DNA of 64,000 nucleotides from Deltaproteobacteria bacterium (lineage in GTDB: Bacteria; Myxococcota_A; UBA9042; DTJE01). The DNA lies in the NCBI GenBank assembly GCA_029555025.1, contig JAKPTZ010000108.1, forward strand, positions 1 to 64,000, written 5' to 3'. The notes under the pieces are model-generated. The model was not told the DNA's origin, searched no databases, and saw only the letters and a program-made list of their open reading frames with translations. Both the position numbers and the translations under genes were made by a program. Positions 40,652 to 49,800 of this stretch are shown here, in pieces (the stretch's first letter is position 1; each line of letters starts with the position of its first letter).

Positions 40652-42196
40652 ATGAAACGCGCAGTAATCAGTGTTTCCGATAAGACGGGCGTGGTCGATT
40701 TCGCACGTGGCCTGGTTGCCCTGGGCTACCAGATAATTTCGACCGGCGGCACCTCGAAGACCCTTCGCGAGGAAGGCCTGCAGGTGACGGACGTTTCGGA
40801 CGTGACGGGATTCCCGGAGTGCCTGGAAGGCCGGGTCAAGACGCTTCACCCCGCGGTGATGGCTGGCATTCTCGCCAGGGACACGGAAGACCACAGGAAG
40901 ACAATCGCGGATCTCGGCATCGAGATGATCGACATCGTCGCGGTCAACCTTTACCCGTTCCAGGCGACCATCGCGAAAGCCGGCGTGACCGAGGCCGAGG
41001 CCATCGAGAAGATCGACATCGGCGGCCCGTCCATGATCAGGGCGGCGGCGAAGAATTCGGATCGCGTGACGGTCATCGTTGACCACGCCGACTACAAGCC
41101 GGTGCTTGAAGAACTGGCCAGGGACGGAAAGACGTCCGACCAGACCCGCCGACGGCTGATGGTGAAGGTATTCGCCATGACGGCCGCATACGACATGGCG
41201 GTCGCGGGACACTTCGGCAGGATCGACGGCGCGCTGCCCGACGTCGCCTTCACGGGCGGGGTGAAGGTCAGCGAGTTGCGTTACGGCGAAAACGGCCACC
41301 AGAGGGCCGCGGTGTATGTCCCCGCCGGAACCGTCCCGAAGGGGATGATCGGTGCGCGACAGCTTCAGGGAAAGGAACTTTCGTACAACAATTACGTCGA
41401 TATGGACGCTGCCTGGGCGCTTGTGCGCGAGTTCGATGACAGGCCGGCCGTCAGCATCATCAAGCACACCAACCCCGCCGGCTTCGGCTGGGATCGGGAA
41501 AGCCTTCACCACGCGTATGAAAAGGCCCTGGCGACCGACCCGGTTTCCGCTTTCGGCGGAATCGTGGCGCTGAACCGGGAAGTCGATGAAAAGCTGGCCG
41601 AACGCCTGAACGAGCACTTCTATGAAGTTATCATCTGCCCCAGCCTGACCGCCGGGGCACGCGACTTCTTCGCGAAGAAGAAGAACCTTCGCGTCATGGA
41701 AATGGGCGACGACTTCTTCCAGCCGATGCCCGATCTGGTTTTCAAGCAGGTCAGCGGCGGCATGCTCGTTCAGGACAACGACCCGCCCGCAAACGAGGTT
41801 TCAGGCGCCCGCGTGGTGACGAAACGCCAGCCCACCCGGGAAGAGTGGGACGCCCTCGAGTGCGCATGGAAGGTTTCGAAGCACGTCAAGAGCAATGCGA
41901 TAGTGTTCTGCTTCAACGACAGGACCGGCGCGGTCGGGGCCGGACAGATGAGCCGCGTCGATTCCGCCAGGCTTGCCGTCATGAAGGCGGCCGACCGCAA
42001 GATCGACCTGAACGGCACGGTGGTCGGTTCCGACGCCTTCTTCCCGTTCGCCGACGGGGTCGAGGAAATCGCGAAGGCCGGGGCCACGGCCATCGCCCAG
42101 CCGGGCGGTTCAATCCGTGATCAGGAAGTCATCGACGCGGCCGACAGGATGGGGCTTGCCATGGTCTTCACGGGCACCAGGCACTTCCGCCACTGA
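40652..42196 (+). CDS. purH: Bifunctional AICAR transformylase/IMP cyclohydrolase
   Basis: PurH carries out the last two steps of IMP synthesis. The 514-residue protein has the cyclohydrolase N-terminal domain ('AVISVSDKTGVVDFARGL', 'GGTSKTLREEG', 'GRVKTLHPAVMAGIL', 'IDIGGPSMIRAAAKN') and the transformylase domain ('LRYGENGHQRAAVY', 'LSYNNYVDMDAAW', 'IKHTNPAGF', 'SNAIVFC', 'GAGQMSRVDSARLA', 'DAFFPFADGVEEIAKAG', 'AIAQPGGSIRDQEVI'). Length is normal. A GCGAGG site lies eight bases before the ATG. purD follows 51 bases later, so the two form a purine unit. Confidence 0.97.
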   Translation: MKRAVISVSDKTGVVDFARGLVALGYQIISTGGTSKTLREEGLQVTDVSDVTGFPECLEGRVKTLHPAVMAGILARDTEDHRKTIADLGIEMIDIVAVNLYPFQATIAKAGVTEAEAIEKIDIGGPSMIRAAAKNSDRVTVIVDHADYKPVLEELARDGKTSDQTRRRLMVKVFAMTAAYDMAVAGHFGRIDGALPDVAFTGGVKVSELRYGENGHQRAAVYVPAGTVPKGMIGARQLQGKELSYNNYVDMDAAWALVREFDDRPAVSIIKHTNPAGFGWDRESLHHAYEKALATDPVSAFGGIVALNREVDEKLAERLNEHFYEVIICPSLTAGARDFFAKKKNLRVMEMGDDFFQPMPDLVFKQVSGGMLVQDNDPPANEVSGARVVTKRQPTREEWDALECAWKVSKHVKSNAIVFCFNDRTGAVGAGQMSRVDSARLAVMKAADRKIDLNGTVVGSDAFFPFADGVEEIAKAGATAIAQPGGSIRDQEVIDAADRMGLAMVFTGTRHFRH

Positions 42197-42247
42197 CGGA
42201 TGCCGGACGAGATCCATGCCATTTCTTTTGCTGAAGGAGTCCCGGGC

Positions 42248-43540
42248 ATGAAAATCCTGGTTGTCGGTAACGGCGGGCGCGAGCACGCAATGGCCCGGAA
42301 GCTGGCCCAGAGTCCAGGGGCAACCGTCTTCATCACCACTGGAAACGCGGGAACGGACGAAGTCGCCACACCGATCCCGATCAAGCCGACCGACGTCGAT
42401 GCCATCGTCCGCTTCGCCGCCGCCGAAAGGTTCGATCTCGTTGCCGTCGGTCCGGAAATCCCCCTGGCCGCCGGGCTTGCCGACAGGCTCGTCGAGGCCG
42501 GCGTAACGGTTTTCGGACCGGTCGCGGCAGCGGCCCGGCTCGAGGCTTCGAAGGCGTTTTCCCACGAGATCATGGATGCGGCCGGCGTGCCTTCGGCGCG
42601 GACGCATACTTTTACCGATCTGGACGCGGCCCTTGATCACCTGTCCACATGTCCGGTGCCGGTGGTGGTCAAGGCTGACGGACTTGCCGCCGGAAAGGGG
42701 GTCGTCGTCGCCATGACCAGGGATCAGGCCCTTGACGCCGCCAGATCCTTCATGGCGGACAGGACGATGGGCGACGCCGGCGACATGCTGGTGATCGAGG
42801 AATTCCTTCAGGGCGAGGAAGCCTCGTTCATGTGCCTGACCGACGGCAGGACGATCAGGCCGCTTGCCTCGGCACGCGACCACAAGCGCATCTTCGACGG
42901 CGACAGGGGACCGAATACCGGCGGGATGGGGGCATACAGCCCGACGCCGCTGGTCGGGCCGGACAACAGCCCGGAACTTGTCGAGAAGGTCATGCGGCCC
43001 GTTATCGACGAACTGGCGCGACGCGGGATCGAATACCGCGGGGTTCTTTACGCCGGCCTGATGATGACTGCGGACGGGCCGAAGGTGCTCGAGTTCAACT
43101 GCAGGTTCGGGGACCCCGAGACGCAGCCGGTTCTGACAAGGTTCCGCGGCGACCTGGCCGCGACGATGATCGCGACGGCCACCGGCAGGCTCGAGGAAGC
43201 TGTTTTCGATTTCGACAGCCGCGTGGCGGTTTGCGTGGTCGCCGCGGCGCCGGGCTACCCGGGCAAGGTCTCGACAGGCCAGGCGATTTCCGGCCTTCGG
43301 GACGCCGCATCGATACCCGACGTCTTCATTTATCACGCCGGCACTTCAAAGGGCCCGGATTCAATGCCGGTCGTCTCCGGGGGACGGGTGCTTGCGGTTA
43401 CCGCGCTGGCGGACGACTTCGCCGCCGCCCGCGAACTTGCGTACCGGGCAATGGATCGGATCGACTTCGCGGGAATCCAGTTCCGCCGCGATATCGCGGC
43501 GTCCGTTTCAACGCATCGCGAAAACACCGGCAAACCCTGA
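42248..43540 (+). CDS. purD: Phosphoribosylamine-glycine ligase
   Basis: PurD joins glycine to phosphoribosylamine with ATP (GAR synthetase). The 430-residue protein has 'MKILVVGNGGREHAMARKL', the ATP-grasp motifs 'PVVVKADGLAAGKGVVVA', 'LVIEEFLQGEEASFMCLTDG', 'DHKRIFDGDRGPNTGGMGAYSP' and 'EFNCRFGDPETQ'. Length is normal. The ATG at 42248 with AAGGAG upstream gives the family-typical start; the longer frame from 42200 does not. It follows purH. The 6S-like RNA begins about 60 bases after its stop. Confidence 0.97.
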   Translation: MKILVVGNGGREHAMARKLAQSPGATVFITTGNAGTDEVATPIPIKPTDVDAIVRFAAAERFDLVAVGPEIPLAAGLADRLVEAGVTVFGPVAAAARLEASKAFSHEIMDAAGVPSARTHTFTDLDAALDHLSTCPVPVVVKADGLAAGKGVVVAMTRDQALDAARSFMADRTMGDAGDMLVIEEFLQGEEASFMCLTDGRTIRPLASARDHKRIFDGDRGPNTGGMGAYSPTPLVGPDNSPELVEKVMRPVIDELARRGIEYRGVLYAGLMMTADGPKVLEFNCRFGDPETQPVLTRFRGDLAATMIATATGRLEEAVFDFDSRVAVCVVAAAPGYPGKVSTGQAISGLRDAASIPDVFIYHAGTSKGPDSMPVVSGGRVLAVTALADDFAAARELAYRAMDRIDFAGIQFRRDIAASVSTHRENTGKP

Positions 43541-43566
43541 TTAAACCTGCATTTCCCCGAACCGGT

Positions 43567-43595
43567 TTGCATCATCGGGAACAAGGTCTTATACT
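43567..43595 (+). promoter_or_regulatory. Promoter of the candidate 6S RNA
   Basis: TTGCAT (43567-43572), a 17-base spacer and TATACT (43590-43595) make a good sigma-70-type promoter. The predicted start of transcription, about seven bases on, falls exactly on A43602, the first base of the closing stem of the RNA. Confidence 0.6.
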
Positions 43596-43601
43596 GGCTT
43601 C

Positions 43602-43798
43602 AGGTGCCCTGCGGAATGCGCGGGAGGCAATCACTTTTTTGGTTGAATCCCTTGCTTTGAAATCCGGGCGTCGCCCCTGACCGCCGTGTGCATGCCAGCC
43701 AATCCCGGCAGGAAGCCTGAAGCGGTTACCGTGACACCCCACCTGTTTGGAAAATGGGTTTCAATTCATTGTCTCCAGACGATTCAGGCGGGGCACCT
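43602..43798 (+). ncRNA. ssrS: Candidate 6S RNA (SsrS-like), 197 nt
   Basis: The gap 43541-43961 has no convincing protein gene but folds into a long rod. The ends pair 43602-43611 with 43789-43798 (10 bp, one G-U). Then 43623-43631 pairs with 43768-43776 (9 bp, one G-U), and 43641-43651 with 43756-43766 (10 of 11). A large open bubble follows (43652-43677 and 43729-43755), then a terminal stem-loop starting 43678-43684 with 43722-43728. This closing stem, central bubble and terminal hairpin, the ~197-nt length and a promoter firing at the first paired base are the features of 6S RNA, which binds sigma-70 RNA polymerase. A small GGGC-GUC-GCCC hairpin lies in the 5' side of the bubble. Sequence identity to known 6S RNAs could not be tested. 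It might instead be another structured RNA or the leader of the next gene. Confidence 0.6.
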
Positions 43799-43961
43799 CC
43801 ACCCACCACTTCCCGGACGGCCCGACGCGGCCGCTGATGGATTCCGGGGATCTCATCTATACATGGCGGGCCATTTTGCGTTCGTGATATCCTGCGCCTT
43901 GCAGCAGTGATCTGCCCTGGCCCGGGAGGGGCCGGTATCCAAATCAATTCCGGGGGGCTGG

Positions 43962-44699
43962 ATGGAGACCAGGGAATACGAGCTCATGGCGGCGGCGGAA
44001 GACGTCCACCCCTGGTTCATCCAGTTGAGGACGATAATCCGGGAAAGCTTTGAGTCGGTCGGAGTCCGCCCGGAATGGCACGTCCTCGACGTCGGCTGCG
44101 GAACCGGCGGAACAATGAAGAGCCTGGCCGGGACCTGCCGATTCACCGGACTTGACGCCAGCCCGCTTGCGGCGGAAATGGCCGAAAGGATATCCGGCGC
44201 GAAGGTCGTGGTGGCCGACGCAACCAGAATGCCTTTCGCGGATCGGACGTTCGACGCGGTGATTGCCAGCCACATACTGGAGCACATCGACGACGACGGC
44301 GCGGCGGTGGCGGAAATCCGCCGCGTGCTGAAGCCCGGCGGACCACTGGTGGTGCTGGTTCCGTGCCACCAGTTCATGTACAACCATCACGACAGGGCGC
44401 TTCATCACGTCAGGCGTTACTCACGCAGGGATTTCATCGAACTGCTTGAACAAAACGGGTTCACGCCGCAAAAAATCATCTGGACAAACCCGATTATGTA
44501 TCCCCCAACCGCGGCGGCACGGATTGTTTCGAGGATTCTCCGGCCGGCGGACGGCGCGGGCGATGGGCGTGGCAGCGATACGACGGCCAGACTCGGGCTT
44601 GCGAGCCATCTGGTTTCGGCGATCGCATCGATCGAGGTGCGCCTGATGTGGAAGATCCCCGCCCCGTTCGGGGTCGGGCTGCTGGTACTGGCCCGTTGA
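43962..44699 (+). CDS. Class I SAM-dependent methyltransferase
   Basis: The 245-residue protein has the SAM-binding motif I 'VLDVGCGTGGTMKSL' near residue 42, the acidic residue after strand 2 ('FTGLDASP'), 'VVVADATRMPFADRTFDAVIASHILEHIDDD' and 'EIRRVLKPGGPLVVLVPC'. This is the methyltransferase type 11 (UbiE-like) pattern. The C-terminal part ('RALHHVRRYSRRDFIELLEQNGF') suggests a small-molecule or lipid substrate, but this cannot be named. A GGGGGG site precedes the ATG. It lies between the 6S-like RNA and a PilZ gene. Confidence 0.85.
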   Translation: METREYELMAAAEDVHPWFIQLRTIIRESFESVGVRPEWHVLDVGCGTGGTMKSLAGTCRFTGLDASPLAAEMAERISGAKVVVADATRMPFADRTFDAVIASHILEHIDDDGAAVAEIRRVLKPGGPLVVLVPCHQFMYNHHDRALHHVRRYSRRDFIELLEQNGFTPQKIIWTNPIMYPPTAAARIVSRILRPADGAGDGRGSDTTARLGLASHLVSAIASIEVRLMWKIPAPFGVGLLVLAR

Positions 44700-44786
44700 T
44701 AAGACGGCCTGCGTGGATTATGCTTGCCGATGTGCCTGACCGGCCACCCACGGGAAGATGGCGGCCGACTCGCAAAGGGGTTCATC

Positions 44787-45137
44787 TTGGCAGCCGAAAA
44801 AAGAACTCAATCAAGATTCCACACGCGGATTTTCTGCGTTTTCAAGAACGACCTGAACCTGGACGAGACCGAAGTCCTGATGCTGAACATGGGTTCCGGG
44901 GGCGCATTCATCAACACCGACAGCCCCGCGCCGCCGGGAACCCCGGTAACGCTTCGAATGTACCTTAAACCGGACTCGGAACCGCTTTCAATAAGCGCCG
45001 AAGTCGTCTGGTGGAGAACGAACGCCAGGGAGGGCACCCCCGGGATGGGCGTGAAGTTTTCCAGGGTTGGAAAAGACGACCTCGAAGCCATCAAGGCATT
45101 CATAGAAAACCTGATCGAAGACGACCTGTTCCAGTGA
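44787..45137 (+). CDS. PilZ-domain protein (c-di-GMP-binding type)
   Basis: The 116-residue protein has the PilZ beta-barrel pattern: 'SRFHTRIFCVF' (Arg-rich start), 'LNMGSGGAFINTDSPAPPGTPVTLRMYL' (the D/N-x-S-x-x-G-like turn), 'ISAEVVWWR' and 'GMGVKFSRV'. The N-terminal RxxxR motif is only partly kept (R-F-H-T-R). A TTG start at 44787 with AAAGGGG upstream gives a compact protein; a longer start at 44724 is possible. Single-domain PilZ proteins of this kind are common in Myxococcota. c-di-GMP binding is likely but not certain. An HD-GYP protein is encoded at 59876-61096. Confidence 0.78.
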   Translation: MAAEKRTQSRFHTRIFCVFKNDLNLDETEVLMLNMGSGGAFINTDSPAPPGTPVTLRMYLKPDSEPLSISAEVVWWRTNAREGTPGMGVKFSRVGKDDLEAIKAFIENLIEDDLFQ

Positions 45138-45276
45138 AACCAGCCACGCCAATTCGGCGCGCCACCGAACCGTGAAAACAATCGCCCGCCGCAACGGCGT
45201 CGAACCTGCCCGTCCGGCGCGGCACCGACTCCATCAACCTGTATGCCTGCTGCGCGAAACGACCCGGGACAGGCCG

Positions 45277-46671
45277 TCACTTGCCGATGCAGAACCGTGA
45301 AAAAATCCGATCAAGAACCTGATCCGTGATGGACGCCCCCGTGACCTCTCCCAGCGACTGCACGGCCATCCTGACCAGCGACGCGGTCACCTCGGCCGGC
45401 GCGGACGACATGCCGGCCTCGACGGCCTTCCGCACGCTGTCTTGCGCCATCGCCACCGCCTGAACCTGGCGTTCGCCGGATACGACGGCCGATACCGTGG
45501 ATGCCGAAGCGACGGCCTTGCGGGCCTGATCGGAAATGAACGCCGTCAGTTCGGGGATTCCCTGTCCGGTTCTGGCGCTGACCACGAACACGGGAATCCC
45601 GGGGGCGGCGATTTCAGGCGGACGGGCGCAAAGGTCGGCCCTGGCAAGCACCAGGGCGTGGGATGCGGCGCCGCTGACGGTGACTGACAGCAACTTCGGA
45701 AGAGCCGGCGAATTCCCGGCGCAATCGACGACGTGAAGCAGAAGATCGGCCGAGGCGGCAGCACTGAAGGCGCGATTGACGCCTTCGGCCTCGATGTCGT
45801 CGTCCGAGTTGCGGATACCGGCCGTGTCGAACAGCAGACAGCCGACGCCTGAAAGCACCAGCCTTTCGGTGATGACGTCCCTTGTGGTGCCTGGCCTTTC
45901 ATGAACGATCGCGCGGTCGGATCCGGCAATCGCATTGAAAAGAGTTGACTTCCCGACATTCGGCGGACCTGCGAGCACCACCCGGAAACCGGTTACGGCC
46001 GGCCTGACCGCGCGCGCCGATTCAAGCCAGGAATCCATGGTGGCGGCCACTTCGGAAAGCATCGCGGGCAATGGGGAAAGATCGACGTAAACCCCGTCCG
46101 ACGAATCGAAATCCATCGACGCGTCGTACTCGGCAAGAATGTCCAGAAGCCTTTCGGAAAGGGCCGAAACCTGTTCGGACGGGCGACCGGCCAGCGCTTC
46201 CAGACCGACGTCGGTCGCCGCATCGCTTTCGGAGCCGGAAAGCAGGGATACCGCCTCGGCCTGCACGAGATCAATCCGGCCGGATGCAAGGGCCCGGCGG
46301 GTAAAATCGCCCGGGCCGGCATGACGGGCGCCAAGGTCAAGGCACGCCCGGACGATTGAATCAACTATGACGGGACCGCCGTGACAGAAAATTTCGGCCG
46401 ACTCCTCGCCGGTGAACGAGGCCCCGGCCGCGAAAGTCACGACCATCGCCTGGTCAAGCCTGCGTCCCGATGACGGGTGACGAAGCCACGCCAGCCGAAG
46501 AAACCTGTCGCGTCGGCCCGAAGCCTGGTCATGTCCCTCGTCGCATCCGCCTTCGCAAAGAAGGGAAACCAGGCGGGCCGAACCTGCGCCGGACAACCTG
46601 ATGACCGAAACCGCGCAACTTCCGGCGCCTGAGGCCGGGGCAACGATCACATCGCCGAATTCTTCTGCCAA
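45277..46671 (-). CDS. mnmE: tRNA uridine-5-carboxymethylaminomethyl modification GTPase MnmE
   Basis: MnmE with MnmG modifies U34 of certain tRNAs. The 464-residue protein has the tetrahydrofolate-binding N-terminal domain, a G domain with G1 'GPPNVGKST', G2 'GTTRD', G3 'DTAG', and the hallmark C-terminal 'FCIGK'. The G4 motif, normally NKxD, reads 'ARAD', which should weaken guanine specificity; G5 'VSARTGQGI' is close to normal. The start is a TTG at 46671 with GGAAGG upstream. No mnmG is nearby. It lies convergent with the PilZ gene and divergent from the MopE-repeat gene. Confidence 0.93.
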   Translation of the reverse strand: MAEEFGDVIVAPASGAGSCAVSVIRLSGAGSARLVSLLCEGGCDEGHDQASGRRDRFLRLAWLRHPSSGRRLDQAMVVTFAAGASFTGEESAEIFCHGGPVIVDSIVRACLDLGARHAGPGDFTRRALASGRIDLVQAEAVSLLSGSESDAATDVGLEALAGRPSEQVSALSERLLDILAEYDASMDFDSSDGVYVDLSPLPAMLSEVAATMDSWLESARAVRPAVTGFRVVLAGPPNVGKSTLFNAIAGSDRAIVHERPGTTRDVITERLVLSGVGCLLFDTAGIRNSDDDIEAEGVNRAFSAAASADLLLHVVDCAGNSPALPKLLSVTVSGAASHALVLARADLCARPPEIAAPGIPVFVVSARTGQGIPELTAFISDQARKAVASASTVSAVVSGERQVQAVAMAQDSVRKAVEAGMSSAPAEVTASLVRMAVQSLGEVTGASITDQVLDRIFSRFCIGK

Positions 46672-46773
46672 TTTCCTTCCATCCAGGGCACGGCGGACGG
46701 CCTTCGGTAACGGCCGCCGACCCGAATCGGGATGACATGACTATATTGCAGTTTCCTTGGAACAGGTTATTTC

Positions 46774-46782
46774 TGATAGAAT
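46774..46782 (+). promoter_or_regulatory. Predicted extended -10 promoter of the MopE-repeat gene
   Basis: TGATAGAAT fits an extended -10 (TGnTATAAT) at five of six -10 bases and lies 37 bases upstream of the start at 46819. No convincing -35 box is seen at the normal distance. Confidence 0.35.
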
Positions 46783-46818
46783 TGTGCGGCCATAAAGGTT
46801 TCGAAACGGGAATATCCG

Positions 46819-49800
46819 ATGCAATTCAGAAACTTGATTGTCGCCTTCGGGCTGTCCCTGGTGATTCCGGGGTGCACGCAGCTGGCGCCTGTCGCAGATG
46901 TTCCAGGTTGTCAGGACTGCCCAGACGGATTCCTTTGCGTCGATGCTTCCTGCGTTGCCGGACAGGATGTCGTGGATGACGCCGGAATGGACGCCCATCT
47001 GGAACTCCCGGACGCCGGCGATCCGGACGCCGCCGATACCGGCGACCGTGTTGAAGCCGACGACGGTCTGACATCCGATGCCGCCGACGCGGATTCCGAG
47101 GAGTCTTTTGAAACGATTGAGGACACCGGAACCGACGACGGCGAAGTTGTCGAATACACCGTCGGCAACGCGTGCGAAAGCGATCTGGAATGCATCGACG
47201 GCGAATGCGTCGTCATGGTTTCAAGCGGAACCGAAGTCCGGAAGGTCTGTACCGGCCCGTGCGGACTGAAGTGTCCGGCCGGCATGGCGTGCATGAACCA
47301 CGCGATCACGGTTGATGGATTCGAGACCCGGTGCGAGCCGTTCGAGAACGGCCTGTGCTTCCCTTGCGAATCGGCTTCCGACTGCCTGATAGCCGGCGCC
47401 CAGTGCCTGAAGATGGCGGGCGGAAACAGCTTCTGCACCGTGCCGTGCGAAGGCGCCGACAGCCGGTGTCCATACGGATTCGAATGCAAGGTTCTTGGCG
47501 ACGAAACAATACTTCCGGAATTCCGGGCCCAGTGTCAGCCCGCGGCCGGCGGCTGCGACTGCGTCTTTGAACTGGCCCAGGCACGACAGCCCTGCCGCGT
47601 TGTCAACGATTCGGGAACCTGCGAAGGAACCCTGGCCTGTTATCCGGAAGTCGGCTGGCTTCCATGCTCGGCGGCAGTGCCGGCTGACGAAACCTGCGAC
47701 GGTAAGGACAACGACTGCGACGGCGCCACCGACGAGGACTTCCGCTGGACCGACTGGGATCAGTCCGGCAAGGAAATCGGCGCGGCCTGCGGCATCGGGG
47801 CCTGCGCCGGCGGCAAGGTTCAATGCCTTGGAACGTCGGGGGCCACTTGCAGCACGGCTTACCTGGCAACCACCGAAAACTGCGGATCCGGATCGGGAAA
47901 CGGCCGCGATGACGACTGTGACGGAACCACCGACGAGGATTGCGAAATCGCGGACGCGGACGGTGACGGCGTCAAGGCCTTCGAAGGCGACTGCAACGAC
48001 TACGACTCGGCTTTCTACCCCGGCGCACGCGAGCCGTGCTGTCCGCCCGCCGTGGCATCCTCACCCCAGGCCATCGCCAGGTGCGACCGGAACTGCGACG
48101 GGGCGGTGACCGCGTGCGACATTAACGACCGGGATTTTGACGGCTACTCGAATCCCCACGCGGATCCGGCGATGCGGGACTGCGACGACGGCAACGCGGC
48201 CGTTCATCCCGGGGCGCCCGAAAAATGCGACGACGGCCTGGACAACGACTGCATGGGCGACGGGGATCTGCACTGCTGCTACGCGGATTCGGAACCGGGC
48301 TGCGTCGGGCCGTTCGATCCCGACGGCGACCACTACGTGGGCTCGATGGACTGCGACGACCAGGATCCCGGACGTCATCCCGGCGCCATGGAGATATGCG
48401 ACTTCATCGACAACGACTGCGACGGAATCACCGACAACGGCAACCCGGGCGGGCTGGCGGTCGATCCCTCCAATCCCGGCGGCGGGACGATCGCGGTCAA
48501 CGGCGGTTCCAGGTGCGGGCTGGACGAAGGCGAATGCCTGGCCGGAATATGGGTCTGCGTGCGGTACGACACGTTCGCGGGCCTCGAATGCATCGGCTCG
48601 AAGCCGTCGAAAGACGAAATCTGCGACGACCTGGACAACGACTGCGACGGTTCGACGGACGAAGACTTCCCGGGCAAGGGCCTGGCGTGCGACGGCGACG
48701 ACCTGGATCAGTGCGCCAACGGCGTGAACGAATGCAACCTGGCGGGAACTGGAATCGAGTGCATCGAGCCGTTCGCGCTGGCCGATCTTGTCGATACATG
48801 CGGTGATGGAATCGACCAGGACTGCGACGGAATCACCGACGGGAACTGCTTCCCGACCGACCTCGACGGCGACGGCTATCTGCCGCCGGCCGACTGCGAC
48901 GACACCAGATCCGAAGTAAGGCCGTGGGCCATCGAACCGTGCTGCGATTACAGGATGAGCAAGGAAGACGCGCTTGCCGCCTGCGACTGGGACTGCAACG
49001 GGATGACCGCCAAGTGCAACCCGGTCGATTACGACTTCGACGGGGCTTTCGACAGGGATCAGGGCGGAACCGACTGCGACGAGGAAGATCCGACCGTAAG
49101 GCCGGGCTTCCCGGACAAGTGCGGCGACAGCATCGACCAGGACTGTTCCGGCGTCGATACGACATGCGACTCCATTGTGGATCGCGACGGCGACCGTTAC
49201 GCGTCGTTCGAAGACTGCGACGACAACAATTCGTTCAGGTATCCCTGGGCTCCCGAGGAATGCAACGGCATCGACGACGACTGCGACGGGATAACGGACG
49301 AAGGCAATCCGGGAACGAATCCGGAAGTCACGTGCGGCAGCAACGAAGGGATCTGCCGGATCGGCGCCGAGGTCTGCGTCCATTTCAAGGGCGCTTCGCC
49401 TCAAATCATGTGCGTCCCGGAGGTTCTCCCGGCAAAGGAGATGTGCGACGGGATTGACAACAACTGCAACGGCAGGACTGACGAGGTCTTCCGCGACCTG
49501 GGACTGCCGTGCGACGGACCGGACTCGGATCAGTGCAGGAACGGCAGGTTCGTGTGTTCCGAGGATGGAAGCGCGACCGTCTGCGGGCCGGAACTGCGGG
49601 AAGACATCGTCGAGGTCTGCGACGGTATCGACAACGACTGCGACGGACTTACCGACGAGGATTTCCAGCACGAGGGACTGGCGATCGGTTCGGAATGCGA
49701 AGGGTGGGGAATCTGCGGGCCGGGGCTGGTGGTGTGCAGCGTCGATGGCGTCCGCGCGACATGCTCGACAAACTGGGACGGACCGGACAGCCAGGCACAG

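Noticed and set aside
43686-43910. 74-codon plus-strand frame after purD
   Set aside because: It starts inside the paired region of the candidate 6S RNA, has no ribosome site and no recognisable protein features.
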